DNA from: Anodontia alba
Lineage: Eukaryota > Mollusca > Bivalvia > Lucinida > Lucinidae
DNA length: 64,000 nt
Direction: 5' to 3'
Assembly: GCA_964016985.1 (NCBI GenBank)
Contig: OZ024825.1
Location: 7,727,445 to 7,791,444 of the forward strand
Shown here in pieces: positions 23,381 through 34,544 of this stretch; the stretch's first letter is position 1; each line of letters begins with the position of its first letter. A model generated the notes under the pieces. It was not told the DNA's origin. It made no database searches and saw only the letters and a list, made by a program, of their open reading frames with translations. Position numbers and translations under genes: made by a program.

Positions 23381-23492
23381 CCCAGTAAGCATTCTATATT
23401 AGCCGAATGTTTAGAGGGTCGTTATCGGCCCGTCAGGATAACGGACGAGCCGATAACGGCCCGCAATAGATTTATAAAGAATGCTAGCTGGG
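23381..23492. mobile_element. Family G fold-back MITE
   Basis: Ends CCCAGTAAGCATTCT and AGAATGCTAGCTGGG. Inner arms GTTATCGGCCCGT / GAGCCGATAACGG. It lies about 60 bp before the acceptor of the B-box gene, inside its presumed 5' intron. Confidence 0.85.
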
Positions 23493-23521
23493 CTGTTAGT
23501 GTATGGCTTTCTCTCAGTATT

Positions 23522-23551
23522 ATTATTTTTTTTTCTGTTTCTCTTTTCTAG
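23522..23551 (+). promoter_or_regulatory. Predicted 3' splice site before the B-box coding exon
   Basis: A T/C-rich tract ends in 'ctcttttctag', followed 14 bp later by the ATG. Family knowledge and the AG position suggest a 5' UTR intron whose upstream exon I cannot place. This argues against the in-frame upstream ATG at 23503, which would lie inside the intron. Confidence 0.6.
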
Positions 23552-23565
23552 ATTTCGGATGGGAT

Positions 23566-25284
23566 ATGGCTTCTGTAGATGGGTCAAGAGCCTTTCTTGG
23601 AGATTCGGATGAAACCTTTGAATTGTTTTGTGACCCATGCAAATCAGATGATGTCATTAAGGAAGGCAAGCATTACTGTCAAGAATGTAAAGAGTATTTG
23701 TGTAACGAGTGCAAAGATGCACATCAGAAGGTTAGAATAACGAAAACTCATTCAATCATTCCGGAACGTGAGATGAGAGAAATCGGTTCTGTAAGAGAAC
23801 CATCTGGTTGTAACATCTATTGTAGCTGTAACCAAAATCAACAAGTTGAAGTGTACTGTGAAGACCATAAAGACGTCATCTGTAATTCCTGCAAGAAGAT
23901 AAAACATTGGAAATGCAAGGCAATTTTGCTTAATGAGAAATGCACGAGTTACACAACCGCACATTTAAACGTTCTTGTAGATAAGATTACTTCACTGAAG
24001 AGTAAAACAGAAAACCTACAACAAGAAAGGAGTACAGACCTTCGAAAACTTGAAAGCTTGATAAATGCGGCAAGAACTAAAATAAAAACATTTAGAAAGG
24101 AAATTGATATGCTCTTAGACAAACTGGAACAAACGACGTTAAAAGATCTAGACAATCTTGAAACTGAACAAAAGCAGAATATAGAGCACCAGTCTTCAAC
24201 ATTGACAGCCGCATTGCAGATGCTTTCTAAAGATCATAAGTTGCTTGAAGACGCCAAAAGCGATGGACGAAGAAATACAATGTTTGCTTCAGACATTCAG
24301 GTCTCCAAATGTCTACAAGAATACGAAGCTGTACTGAATAACGTGCAGGGAAATACTAAAGCATCTGTAATTGTGTTTGAAAGAAACAAGAAAATTGTTG
24401 ATTTACTAGGGGAACTAAATTCTCTTGGTGGACTTCACGAGGCTGGTGAAATCAAAACACAATGCGGGATAAATTTATTGGACATGAAGATGAAAATTTT
24501 AGATAAGGTTGATATGAGTATTAGTGGTGAGTTAGGCTGGCCATGGATAACCGGCTCTGCATTTATGAAGAATGGGGAACTTCTAGCATGCGATTATGAA
24601 CACAACAAAGTCAAATTGCTTGACAGGTTTTGGACATTAAATGACAATATAATAATAGACAAGCCTTATGATGTGTCAGTTATTGACGACAACAGTGCTA
24701 TAATTACATGTCCTGGTCCAAAGCAGCTTCAGGTTATACAAGTATTTCCAAAACTTGAAGCTGGGCGAGTAATTCCCTTAGATAAGAAATGTTGGGGTGT
24801 AGATGTATCTAATGGCGAAATATATGTAACTTGTCATGATGGTGTAGGAAAGACGGGGGAAGTTCGAGTCTTAGACATGAAAGGTGACATGAAGAGAAGG
24901 ATCGGTGTAAAACGCGACGGAAATTTCATATTTACAAGACCGGAATACGTCGCTGTCAGTCGATCTGAGGAACGGGTGTACGTTTCGGATCAGCCAACAG
25001 CTACAGTCATGTGTTTGTCGAAGCAAGGCGATCTCCTCTTTCAGTTCAAACATGACGATTTAAAGGAGCCAAGGGGGATATACGTAGATGCGACAAACAA
25101 TGTACTTGTCTGTGACTGTAGTGATAATACACTGAAATTAATAGGCTCAGATGGCAGAAAACGTGGTAATTATGTACAATCCATCGGCTCTCTTTCTGGC
25201 CCTAGCTCAGTCGCCCTTAGGGAAAAGGATAACATTCTTGTCGTTGGCGCTTTCGATTATATCTTCGTATTCAAACCCGCATAA
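23566..25284 (+). CDS. B-box/coiled-coil/NHL-type (TRIM-like) protein, 572 aa
   Basis: Uninterrupted single-exon reading frame starting MASVDGSR. Residues 22-64 form a B-box-like zinc finger (C22, C25, then CQECKEYLCNECK and a histidine-containing end). Residues 83-126 form a second B-box (CNIYCSCN, YCEDHKDVICNSCKKIKHW). About 130-250 is a charged coiled coil. About 320-572 is a repeat-built C-terminal part with propeller signatures (YDVSVIDDNSAI, GEVRVLDMKG, RPEYVAVSRSEERVYVSD, PRGIYVDATNNVLVCD), as in NHL/TolB-like six-blade propellers. There is no RING, so intrinsic E3 ligase activity is not expected. Such RING-less TRIM relatives form large families in bivalves and are often linked to innate responses (family knowledge). 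The substrate is unknown. The start was chosen from the acceptor at 23551 and the shared MAS[IV]DGSR start in the paralogue. The frameshifted paralogue is 15 kb upstream on the same strand. Confidence 0.92.
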   Translation: MASVDGSRAFLGDSDETFELFCDPCKSDDVIKEGKHYCQECKEYLCNECKDAHQKVRITKTHSIIPEREMREIGSVREPSGCNIYCSCNQNQQVEVYCEDHKDVICNSCKKIKHWKCKAILLNEKCTSYTTAHLNVLVDKITSLKSKTENLQQERSTDLRKLESLINAARTKIKTFRKEIDMLLDKLEQTTLKDLDNLETEQKQNIEHQSSTLTAALQMLSKDHKLLEDAKSDGRRNTMFASDIQVSKCLQEYEAVLNNVQGNTKASVIVFERNKKIVDLLGELNSLGGLHEAGEIKTQCGINLLDMKMKILDKVDMSISGELGWPWITGSAFMKNGELLACDYEHNKVKLLDRFWTLNDNIIIDKPYDVSVIDDNSAIITCPGPKQLQVIQVFPKLEAGRVIPLDKKCWGVDVSNGEIYVTCHDGVGKTGEVRVLDMKGDMKRRIGVKRDGNFIFTRPEYVAVSRSEERVYVSDQPTATVMCLSKQGDLLFQFKHDDLKEPRGIYVDATNNVLVCDCSDNTLKLIGSDGRKRGNYVQSIGSLSGPSSVALREKDNILVVGAFDYIFVFKPA

Positions 25285-25409
25285 GAACGGGGTTACATAT
25301 GGTTCTGAAGGAAATGGACATACTTGTAAGACTTTCTACCACTTGTTTGACAACGGAGATAACTTTGGTACCTTCCTGTTTGCTTTCGTGCACACTAAGT
25401 GAGTGTTCC

Positions 25410-25500
25410 TTCGGAAAAGGGGTCTACTCTAAACGGAAAGAATTTGCTCCCGAAGGAGCAAATTCTTTCCTTTTAGAGAAGACATTTTTCAGAAGGGCAG
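25410..25500. repeat. Family M hairpin
   Basis: 'aaacggaaagaatttgctcc' pairs with 'gagcaaattctttcctttt', ending in 'ttcagaaggg'. It lies 125 bp after the B-box stop codon. Confidence 0.75.
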
Positions 25501-25919
25501 CTAAGTTTTAAATTTTAATCTGAAAGTGTATATATTCCTCTTCCTGAAGTGATTGGTTCACTCATAAGTAGACGCTTTGTTGCGCTGTGGTATAAATTAT
25601 ATGGCATCTTATAACGTGATGTTTTTACATTCATATTCCTTACATGAGCTGCCGGAACTGGTTAGAGAAAATGGAAATTAAACATTGGGGCCCGCTCATT
25701 TATTCGTTGTTTAGTTTGGACGCTGAGACGTGCCTTTCTTTCGTGGTTTCATTGACAGTTGTAAATACAGATGCTAGACTTACTAACAGATATACAGCAT
25801 GGTTATTGTCTATTCTAGTGAGGATTTTTTAATATGACTAAATATAATTAGAGAATTGTTCGCCCTTTCTGCCACGGAAAACAACTTGTGACTTTCTGTT
25901 TGATTTCCTACACAAGTCC

Positions 25920-26030
25920 TATCTGAAAAGGGTCCACTCTAAAGGGTAAGAATTTGCTACCTTTTAGAGTCGATCCCTTTTCAGAAGGGAATCAAGAATA
26001 ATTTGACAGAGTTGCCTCCCCCTGAAATTG
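25920..26030. repeat. Family M element
   Basis: 'gaaaagggtccactctaaa', then 'gaatttgctaccttttagag', 'gatcccttttcagaaggga' and 'gacagagttgcctccc'. Confidence 0.7.
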
Positions 26031-26164
26031 TATGTGATGTAGAAACTGTCTGATTTGCTTCTATTTTTGTACATGTATATACCATATATGACTTTAATAT
26101 TGGGACACCTTAACTCCTTACCATACTTGTCATAAATTTTGAACAAATCCATTTCACTATTCGT

Positions 26165-26570
26165 TTATAAACTGCTGGATGTGTGGTGAACAGTGTGGGC
26201 TCTAAACAGACGCCGCAGAACTTCAGATACCGCGTTCTAGCGCATCTGATGTGAGTCTTCCCTGTTTACTCAGGCCTGCTGCCCCAATGCTTAGGGTAAA
26301 TATACTAATCTAGAATTTAGCATTGCAAATAATATAGGACGATCAGCTTTAGGTACTCTGGCGTCTGACCTTAACCCATTTTGGACTGAATGAACTCCCT
26401 CACACTGTATATTCATGTATAGGAAGATTCTAATTTCGATTTTAGGTAAGTCAGGCAATGTGATTTAGATATTCCTAAAGAAAAATGGTTGAACTAGTCG
26501 CAAACAGTGGAGACCCTGATCAGACACCGCGTTCTACGGCGTCTGATCACGTCTGCACTGTTTGCCATTT
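26165..26570. repeat. Two C-type hairpins and a duplicated flank
   Basis: Hairpins lie at about 26189-26271 and 26503-26568 (GATCAGACACCGC with GGCGTCTGATC). The stretch 26370-26545 also matches 33570-33733 ('tttcgattttaggta', 'aaagaaaaatggttg'). Confidence 0.6.
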
Positions 26571-27411
26571 AAAACTGTTTAAGCTTTTTCCTTAAAACTG
26601 GATTGGCTAATACAGGATGATGAGTAGATGATTTGAATATCTTCTCGAAAATTTTCAAAAATTGTTTCTTGAGTTAGGGCCCTTTAAAAGTTTCGGCATT
26701 CTAACCTTGTTAATAAGATATCTCAACAACCAGTCAGGCTATTGGCTTGAAATTTGATTTGCTGATAGTTGTTGACCTAATTAACTTTAGTCTTAGTTAT
26801 GGCCGTTGGAAAAATTCAGCGATTTAATCTTGTAAGCAAGAGACTTCAAAAAAAAAAAAAAAAAAAAAAAAAAATATTAGGGGACAACATTGTTAGGGTT
26901 AAGAAGTCGGGGCATTGTGTTTCATAAACATCAGCTATACTTAATTATATTTTCGAGGAATTAGTACGGTCTTTGGGTAATTAGTCATAGTTTTTGTTTC
27001 AACTATGACCAATACTTTTCTGGGCACCTGTTTGACTTAGATTGGAATATTTCCGCCTTTGTTGACTTATTAGATGAGGTAAACGTCCAAGTTACGTCCA
27101 AGCTACGTTACGTCTAAACACCCCATTGTACTCAAAGACTTACTTACAATATCGCAGACTTCATTCCGATTATTCACGTCAAACAGAGATGGATTACAAG
27201 AGGTGTACTTTAGTTTTTGAACCACCGCATTATCAGATACCACCAGATGACTTTCCAGGCTTTTAAAATCCTAGCCTTGTTCTTTATCTAATCGCCAACG
27301 TTTTGTTACCTTATATATCAATTATGGGACCAAAGTACGATAAACATCCAGCAATTGCCCTAAATTTATAATTCCAGACAAGACGCTTTTTTTCAGCTGA
27401 AAAGTACTGAT
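26571..27411. other. Intergenic, nothing recognised
   Basis: Contains a poly(A) tract at 26849-26874. No family, hairpin or gene seen. Confidence 0.45.
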
Positions 27412-27525
27412 ATTTTTCTTAGCTCTCCACAAAACATATATATTGTGGTTACTCATTAGAAGCGCCTTCGCAGGGCGCTTCTAATGAGTACCCACAATAT
27501 ATGTTTTTGTGTAGAAATAAACATA
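27412..27525. repeat. Family L palindrome
   Basis: Near-perfect arms run from 'acaaaacatatatattgtgg' through 'ctcattagaagcgcc' to 'ggcgcttctaatgag' and 'cacaatatatgttttt'. The layout and part of the core (TTGTGG-TACTC-TTAGAA-CGCC) match family A, but the outer arms do not. Confidence 0.8.
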
Positions 27526-27764
27526 TTAAGTGGATACACTATGTTACATGTAAATTGATCTATGTAACTTATCTCGTATTCTGGCTGTACAAACATGCAG
27601 ATAACAGTTGACTTTGCTCGTGTTGTATGGACGAAAGAAACACCCTTATCCAATACACGACCAGGGAAGACTAAGACAAACTCACCTACGCAGACGGTTT
27701 GCCTTGTCAGAGCCTGCAGGTCATAATACATAGTTAAACAGTTACTCTATCATCATATAGGTAT

Positions 27765-28046
27765 CATCACGAAAACATACCTATATAATTTTGACCCCCT
27801 TTAACCCCACTTTTATATAGTAAAATTGGGGTTTAAAGGGGTGGTATACATTACTTTTCTTATTTCTGCTCAAAAACAAAGATTGTGGGTACTCGTTAGA
27901 ACCGCCTCGGCGGGGCGGTTCTAACGGGTACCCACAATCTATGTTTTGAGCAGAAATATGAAAAATATCAGAATTTTTTATCTGAAAATTTTCATTTTTT
28001 GGTGGTAAAATTTTCAGTATATTTGAATAGGCGTGTTTTCGTAATG
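27765..28046 (-). mobile_element. Family A MITE, copy A8
   Basis: Full length, from CATCACGAAAACATACC to TTTTCGTAATG. Confidence 0.92.
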
Positions 28047-28179
28047 ACTGCAGGACCTCGCACATGTACAAGCTGACCACGATTGTCGTTATCCCTTGTA
28101 GGAAGTTTTTCCCTCAGAGCGCCCGTCAACAACAACAAAAAAGAGTCCAACGTCCCCAAAATAGTTTGTTTTTTGTTTA

Positions 28180-28372
28180 CCCTTTAACATTCTCTGGGGG
28201 AAAGCGAGCGAAAAATTGATATTTGTTTCCCAGAAAATAGACTTTGACAGTTCATGCAAATGATCGACTATTGTCAAATTATCAAAGTCTATTTTCGGGG
28301 GAAGTTAATTAAGAAACATATTTCACTATTTGGTCTGCTGAAAAATTAACCCAGCATGCTTTGAAATGAAGT
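28180..28372. mobile_element. Family B fold-back, diverged
   Basis: 'cagaaaatagactttgacag' pairs with 'tcaaagtctattttcggg'. The loop is rearranged. The right end is 'ctgctgaaaaattaaccc'. Confidence 0.6.
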
Positions 28373-28599
28373 GCGGGTAGTATGTGTGTGTGTGTGGAAG
28401 GGGGGAGGGCAGGGGGGAGGGTGCAACAAAAGTAAACAGCTTTTATAGCAACTACGAGCAAAATAGCCCAGATTAGACAGCACATTAACGCAGTCTGATT
28501 AGTGCCTTCTGATTCAATGAATACCGTATAGAATGTAATGACGACAAAGGTCCTTTGCTGTTCGTATAGCGTCTTTCACTTATGTAATGAATAAGAGTC

Positions 28600-28790
28600 G
28601 TCCCCCCAAAAAATGCCTTCGAACATGTGCGCCAAACGAAGATTCAGATAAACCTGCACATTCGCGCAGTCTGATGAAAATCTTCACCGAACACATTTTT
28701 GATAGCAAAATATGCAAAGTTTTTTCATGCGAACAATGAAGACTCTCATCAGACTGCGCACATGTCCGAAGGTACGTTTTCTCATTTAGT
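28600..28790. mobile_element. Family F fold-back MITE
   Basis: 'ccttcgaacatgtgcgccaa' and 'gcgcacatgtccgaaggtac' are the inverted ends. The inner hairpin includes 'cacattcgcgcagtctgat'. Confidence 0.7.
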
Positions 28791-28964
28791 TAAATAGTAT
28801 ATTGATACATTGAAAGAAAAAAATGAATAAACCGTGTCATGGGAAATGGAGTCTTTGAAGCATATGTGTACAGCGAGGGCCGACCAGCGAGGGCCGATCG
28901 GCCAGTTTAAACATCTTGTCTTATCAGGCCGTTTGCTGTTTGCCCATCTTTTGTATACAGCGAT

Positions 28965-29042
28965 ACTGTAAGAGATAGTGAAGATCCTGATCAGACTATC
29001 CGAATACGCAGGCTAATCTGGGCCTTCTCTGTCTCTTACGTC
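28965..29042. repeat. GATCAGAC hairpin with GTAAGAGA ends
   Basis: 'gtaagagatagtgaagatcc' faces 'ggccttctctgtctcttac'. The centre is 'gactatccgaatacgcagg'. Confidence 0.7.
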
Positions 29043-29214
29043 TAGAAGACAAATCCCCCATGACACATTTCGAGATTGGTTTAAACTTTATTTCTTTGTA
29101 TAACACAAACATCTTATACAAACTGCACAAACATCTTGGTGTCATAACAACAAGTATCATACAAATGGGATTGAGAAGAAAGTCAAATGACTTATTTTCA
29201 TCTGTATCCTATAA

Positions 29215-29300
29215 GAAAAAAGTGGGGTCCTTCCTTTCTTATGGAATAGATCCCTTTTCAGAAAGCGACGAAAACAACTTTGACAGAGTTGCTTCCCCTA
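29215..29300. repeat. Family M element
   Basis: 'ggggtccttcctttcttatg' with 'gatcccttttcagaaagc' and 'gacagagttgcttccc'. Confidence 0.6.
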
Positions 29301-29394
29301 GAATCATTTCCGTTTCTCTTAAATAACGTATATAGTGATATCACGAATCTCTAAACATTTGCCTGCAGTTTCATTACAACATTAGAAAAAAATA

Positions 29395-29460
29395 AATCCA
29401 ATTTTTTTTGATAGTATTCAAAGAAGAAAAATCTTCTTTGGATACGATCAAAAGAATTTA
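29395..29460. repeat. Hairpin with TTTGATAGTATTCAAAG arm
   Basis: 'attcaaagaagaaaaatctt' pairs with 'cttctttggatacgatcaaa'. The same arm type occurs at 57950-57990 and 58330-58370. Confidence 0.7.
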
Positions 29461-29859
29461 TGGGTTAATGTGATATTCTATCCTGATGGACCTATTCTGT
29501 GAAAATGAGAAAACTCCTTTTGAGGGCAAAGTCCAAGGTTTTCCATGTCGCACAGTGTACTAGGGCTTTGTTCTTTGTATAGTACCAACATTATCGATTC
29601 TCAGGCTAACAGAGACTAGAAATTATTTCGAAAAAGGAATGAATCTTGAGAGTGATAATACACTTACAAGACTGAAAACAGCTGAAATGCCAAACGTTCT
29701 GGGCCAGACTAGCTAGTTTCGACCAATTAGGCCTCATCAGTGATCCACGTATATAAGTTTTCAAACATCCCGATAGACTTGATCCTTTTAACGCATAAGG
29801 CGAATTGATATGCTTTCAAGGAAGATAACTCTGTCGATTTTGTTTTGTCTCCCCTCTGT

Positions 29860-29950
29860 ATAAGGGTCTATTCGAAAAGGAAAATATTTGCTCACTTAAA
29901 ATCTTAAGTATTCCCTTTTAAAAAGGATTTTTTTTTCAGAAGGGATTTAG
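29860..29950. repeat. Family M element
   Basis: 'taagggtctattcgaaaagg', then 'tttgctcacttaaaatctta' and 'ttttcagaagggatttag'. Confidence 0.6.
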
Positions 29951-29969
29951 TGTGCAGGAAAGACAGGAC

Positions 29970-30249
29970 CATTACGAAAACACACCTATTCAAATACACT
30001 GAAAATTTTACCACCAAAAAATGGCAATTTTTCAGATAAAAAATTCTGATATTTTTCATATTTCTGCTCAAAACATAGATTGTGGGTACTTGTTAGAGCC
30101 GCCTCGACGAGGCGGTTCTAACGAGTACCCACAATCTATGTTTTTGAGCAGAAATAAGAAAAATAATGTATACCCCTGTAAACCCCAGTTTTACTATATC
30201 AAAGTGTGGTTTCAGGGGGTCAAAATTATATGGGTATGTTTTCGTGATA
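29970..30249 (+). mobile_element. Family A MITE, copy A9
   Basis: From CATTACGAAAACACACC to GTTTTCGTGATA. Its right end directly abuts the family I element at 30250. Confidence 0.9.
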
Positions 30250-30486
30250 CCAGTTGTTCAAAACTAACGATGTCGTTAGTTAACATATCGTTAAAACTTT
30301 GATCTTAAAATATGGCATACTCGTATATGCTAATATTTTTGCTGAAAAATTGTGAGTAGTTTTTAAAAGCTACTCACATTTTTTCAGCAAAAATAACTGT
30401 GAATTAGATATTGTACTTACTAGAACAGTTAACATTTTGACCACTAACGAGCCTGTTAAGCTAACGATGCTTTGAACAACTGGGCC
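30250..30486. mobile_element. Family I fold-back MITE
   Basis: Ends CCAGTTGTTCAAAACTAACG and 'gctttgaacaactgggcc' are inverted. The interior has a hairpin 'aaaaattgtgagtagttttt' / 'agctactcacattttttc'. Relatives are inside both copies of duplication B. Confidence 0.8.
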
Positions 30487-31200
30487 GAGGTAATTACGAA
30501 AGTTGTTTTCCTGGTAAAAGATAGCGGAAAATCTACCAATAGCCAGTTGTACATACAGTACCCTCAAAGTGACCTTTGCAATCACTAGGTATAAACCCGG
30601 ATCAAAATATGAAGTCTGGCCAGAGGCTGCAGTCTTGTGAAAACATTAATTAGCAGTAGCAGGAACAATTCAGTCAGTATTCAACATCCCTTAGATATTA
30701 GACCCATCTGACTTGCATGATGGGAGGGTTCAATGATGGCATCCGGATATTAATGAGGTAACGCGAATACTGATCTGAGCCATTCCTCTTAGTATATGTT
30801 CGGAGACACGTTTTCGCCAGGTGCAGCTCATATTTTCGACGTAGTCGTTTAAGCTCATCGTCTTGAGCAGCTGTATGAAATCACGAATATGCCACACAAT
30901 CGAAAAGAATCTGCACAACAACCTTTTCTGTTATTACCGTAAAAGGGCACGCCATCTTAGTCATTGTACATTATGCTTTGAAAAGTGTTTTCAAGATCAC
31001 GGTAAAACTGCGATGTTAGGACAAACCTAAACAGGAAAATACTAAAAAATAAAAACAGGATACTTATCATTCTTTTCGAATGATACTGTACTCTTTGTCC
31101 TTCCATACGCACATTATTGAGTTATGTTTATTTTTAGCTGTAGAAAACTGTAGCTGCTTAGCAATATACATGTATAATTAGTTTTCGGCTGGCAACGAAA
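30487..31200. other. Intergenic, nothing recognised
   Basis: Stops in all frames and no repeat family identified. Confidence 0.45.
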
Positions 31201-31202
31201 CA

Positions 31203-31267
31203 GCCTCCATAGCTCAGTCGGGAGAGGGTTCGATTACCACGCGGAAGGTAGCGGGTTCGAAATCCAG
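31203..31267 (+). tRNA. tRNA-like sequence, probably a SINE head or pseudogene
   Basis: An A-box-like TAGCTCAGTCGGGAGAGG is followed by a B-box-like GGGTTCGAAATCC at normal tRNA spacing. A poly(T) run follows, as a pol III terminator would. I could not form a clean anticodon stem, and the acceptor stem is not convincing, so a functional tRNA is unlikely. Confidence 0.4.
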
Positions 31268-31525
31268 ATTTTTTTTTTTTTTTTTATTTTTTATGAATCC
31301 GCCCGTTCCCTTTTTTCATTGTTATAAGTGTGTAAATATACTTTCGTTTCTACGTCGTGTATCTGTTGTTGTTCTTTTACAGATATTACTTGTTTTATGT
31401 TGTTTTGCGAAAATGATCCACAAGTGTATACAGCGGCATTATCATATATTTCAACATGGGAAAATGTCCCTAGCAACAAGCAGAACAAAAAGGTCGGCAA
31501 AGAACCACAAAGGGCAGCTTAACTG

Positions 31526-31611
31526 CCCAGCAAACACTCAACGCCGCAGGAACGTCACAACGTTGCAGCGACTTTATATCGACGTTGTTGGGACGTTGTG
31601 TGTTTGCTGGG
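31526..31611. mobile_element. Family H fold-back MITE
   Basis: Ends CCCAGCAAACACTCAACG and 'acgttgtgtgtttgctggg' are inverted. The interior has repeated AACGT motifs. A second, more eroded copy lies at 36630-36699. Confidence 0.8.
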
Positions 31612-31711
31612 TGTGCATGTAATGGGACTGGATACATTTTTAGATTTTCCGCCATCTTGTACGAGGTAAATAACCTTTGCCTTCCTGATTGCTTCCCCTT
31701 GCATTTAGCCC

Positions 31712-31950
31712 GTTCTAAAAAGTCCTATAAAGGGAACTACTCTAAAAGGAAAACATTTTCTCCTTAGACTAAATCCCTTTTTCGAAGGGAGGTAAAGCAA
31801 CTTTGACAGACATGACGCCTCTGAAAACGTTTACCATTGCCTTAAATATGAGCATATGTCTTACAGTAACAAAAAAAAAATCTTTCCGCTTAGAGTAGAC
31901 CTTTTTTTCAGAAGGGGGCAAAGCAATTTTAACAGAGTTGCCTATGAGCT
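31712..31950. repeat. Two adjacent family M elements
   Basis: 'ggaaaacattttctcctta', 'aatccctttttcgaaggga' and 'gacagacatgacgcctct', then a second set with 'gagtagacctttttttcaga' and 'aacagagttgcc'. Confidence 0.6.
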
Positions 31951-31997
31951 CTTTATAACCTGTATTATCTGCCTCTTTTAGATCATATTAAAAAGCC

Positions 31998-32282
31998 CAT
32001 CACGAAAACTTACCTATATAATTTTGACCCCCTTAAACCCCACCTTTATATAGTAAAACTGGGGTTTACAGGGGTATACATTATTTTTCTTATTTCTGCT
32101 CAGAACAAAGATTGTGGGTACCCGTTAGAACCGCCTCGGCGAGGCGGTTCTAACGAGTATCCACAATTTATGTTTTGAGCAGAAATGTGAAAAATATCTG
32201 AATTTTTATTGGAAAAATCTTGAGTGCCGCGGTTTTGGTGGTGAAATTTCCAATATATTTGTATAGGCGTGTTTTCGTAATG
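31998..32282 (-). mobile_element. Family A MITE, copy A10
   Basis: Full length, from CATCACGAAAACTTACC to TTTTCGTAATG. Confidence 0.92.
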
Positions 32283-32658
32283 CTAGAATTCCTCTCCAGA
32301 CAGAACAAAAAGTTAAGGGTAACATGTATGTACCTTCCTAGTTCACAAAGTAACATAAGGTTCCTTGTTTGCGTCTCCGTATATCTATAAAAAAAATCTT
32401 GTTTGTCTCATAAACTGGGATTATTCATCGTCATGTGTTCACTTGAGGTTTCGTATGATAGGGTCAAGGAAACACAATAACCTGTTTATCCTACATTTAT
32501 TATGCTTAGACTCCGACAAAGTTACCGTAATAACCCCTCTTAACCGGGCACCAGAACACTTCACCGTATATGTTATAAATAAGTTTAAAGTTCAAATGTC
32601 AAAGATTTACATTCCTGTTTCTCCAGTAAAGCCTTAAAGGCATTGTTTCAGGGATCAC

Positions 32659-32740
32659 CCCAGCTAGCATTCTTTATAAATCTTCAGCGGGCCGTTATCG
32701 ATAACGGCCCGCTGTAGATTTATAAAGAATGCTTACTGGG
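32659..32740. mobile_element. Family G fold-back MITE, near-perfect palindrome
   Basis: Ends CCCAGCTAGCATTCTTTAT and 'ataaagaatgcttactggg'. The centre is GGGCCGTTATCGATAACGGCCC, with no loop. Confidence 0.9.
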
Positions 32741-32894
32741 ACGATGCAGAAAATTACATGCAAAAATTCCAATTAATTCCAAAATTATAGCGATTTGAAC
32801 TTGAGCAGTTTTGATCTTTCCAAACAGTTTTTAAACAGCTCATGAATATTAATGAGGCTTTGATGACGCCATTTTGACTTCCGGGATATATTTG

Positions 32895-33203
32895 TTTGTT
32901 TGTGTTGAGGTTTTACTGCCCAGTCAATCCAATGGGGTCATGTCCAGCGCTGTCAGTTTACCTAACCACACGTTTACTGGGCAGGTTTAAAACTCCAAGT
33001 GGTTAACCAGTATTGTGCGCATTCTTTCGCCAGAAACTGACAACTGCCCTTCTTGAATCAGCTGAAGGGAGAGAATGACCGTAGAAAATATTTCACGATC
33101 AATCTCCACGAAAGAATGTTGCCGACCTCGGCAGGGGTCGAACCCGCGACCTCCTGGTCTCCAGTCGGACGCGCATCCAACCGAGCCACCGAGGCCGGCC
33201 CTC
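32895..33203 (-). mobile_element. tRNA-derived SINE, nearly complete
   Basis: On the minus strand the head reads 'gcctcggtggctcggttgg' (A box) and 'gcgggttcgacccctgcc' (B box). The body has 'gttgtcagtttctggcgaaa', and the tail runs 'ccattggattgactgggcag' to 'aaaacctcaacacaaacaaa'. Related pieces lie at 52296-52865 and 53026-53150. Confidence 0.8.
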
Positions 33204-33569
33204 CCTATATGTGTCGTAGTACAGATGTACACTGGAATGCATATCAAAATGTAGTAAAAATATTCGTTCAAATTTTAGTATAAGTATGGTATGGAATTAA
33301 GGTGTCTCATTATTAAACCAGGCCTGAAAATGTCTACTTTTTGTAGTCGTAGGCACCCTTTGTTTTTCAGGCAAGAATATTAGAATAGCCCAGTTGCTTT
33401 GAATGAAATAACAATTTCTTAAAATTATGCCTAAATAGAAGGAAATATGAAACGTGACATCAGATAGGAATCTATACTGTTCGCACTTGAACTCGTCCTG
33501 CAGTTTTAGACACATCAACAAGTAATATGAATAGATTCGTTCAAATTTTAGGACAGATTCTGGTTAGGA

Positions 33570-33733
33570 TTTTAACCCATTTAAGACAGAATAAACTCTC
33601 CCACACTATATATTGGAAGAGTCCATTTTCGATTTTAGGTATGTAAGGCTATATATGATATAGATATTCTTAAAGAAAAATGGTTGGACAATTTGCAAAC
33701 AGTGGAGACCCTGAACAGACGCCGCGTTCTATT
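33570..33733. repeat. Copy of 26370-26545, broken hairpin
   Basis: The match ends inside a C-type hairpin ('gcaaacagtggagaccctg' to 'gccgcgttctat'). Its second arm is missing where duplication B begins. Confidence 0.65.
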
Positions 33734-34544
33734 AGCAATTAACTTTCTGAAATTTTACATATGTCGCGGTGAGAACGGAAGAACAAAATCAGTATATTCT
33801 GTTCACATTGTTTTCCCCATTCATGACACTTCTCAAATGTGAAAAGGACCCCTTTACATCAAACGATGCAGTTCTGGCCCCGAGAATAGAAAACGTTTTT
33901 GTGCTCATCTGAGCTGAGCGAGATTTGTCCTGCTTATAAATCTGAAATGTTTGACTTTTCATAATTATTAGCAGAGAAATGTTCATGCCCAGTTGAGTTC
34001 AGCTAGTACAACGAAAAGACAAGCTGGCTTCCTTCAAAAAAGGAATCCAATACGTGGGCTAGCAATTTTTGTTCTAAATAATATTATAATCGGTTTTTAC
34101 TAAATGTCAGGAACAATGCTCCATTCTAGTTTTGTTGTCAATGCAAAACAATTTTGTTTATGTATCACAACAGAGAAGTAACAATGAAAATTATGAACAG
34201 CCCAAAAATGAAAAACCTTTTATGGTCGACGGCAATATAAACCTGTACTGAATCTGAATCATAGTTACTGCAGAACTGGAACATTTGATATAGAGTTGTG
34301 TATCCAGGTCAGCAGGACACCATTGAAATTGCAGTTATTATTAAAAAGTTCAATGAAAAAATTTGTCATTTTTTTTTCTTGACAATGTAGATTAATCTTC
34401 CTCTGATAAGTGCAACGAAATATTTGGTTTCACTTACCCGTACTAATCATATACTTCGCGTCAAGATAAATTACTTACTTTCGCAAATACAAGGACATAT
34501 TCAAGTTCTGCGATTGTAAGTAAAATACTCCGTATTGGCTGTCA

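Noticed and set aside
23503..23565. Upstream in-frame ATG extending the B-box protein by 21 residues
   Set aside because: The extension is the translated polypyrimidine tract of a splice acceptor. The paralogue shares only the MAS[IV]DGSR start.
27456..27731. Minus-strand frame with a GTGAGT donor after TVCVG
   Set aside because: One possible donor without a partner exon or recognisable protein. The rest of the frame is an L palindrome.
33789..33986. Minus-strand peptide with TKTFSILGARTASFDVKG, also near 61306-61500
   Set aside because: Shared because the DNA is duplicated. An indel breaks the frame between copies and no domain is recognised.
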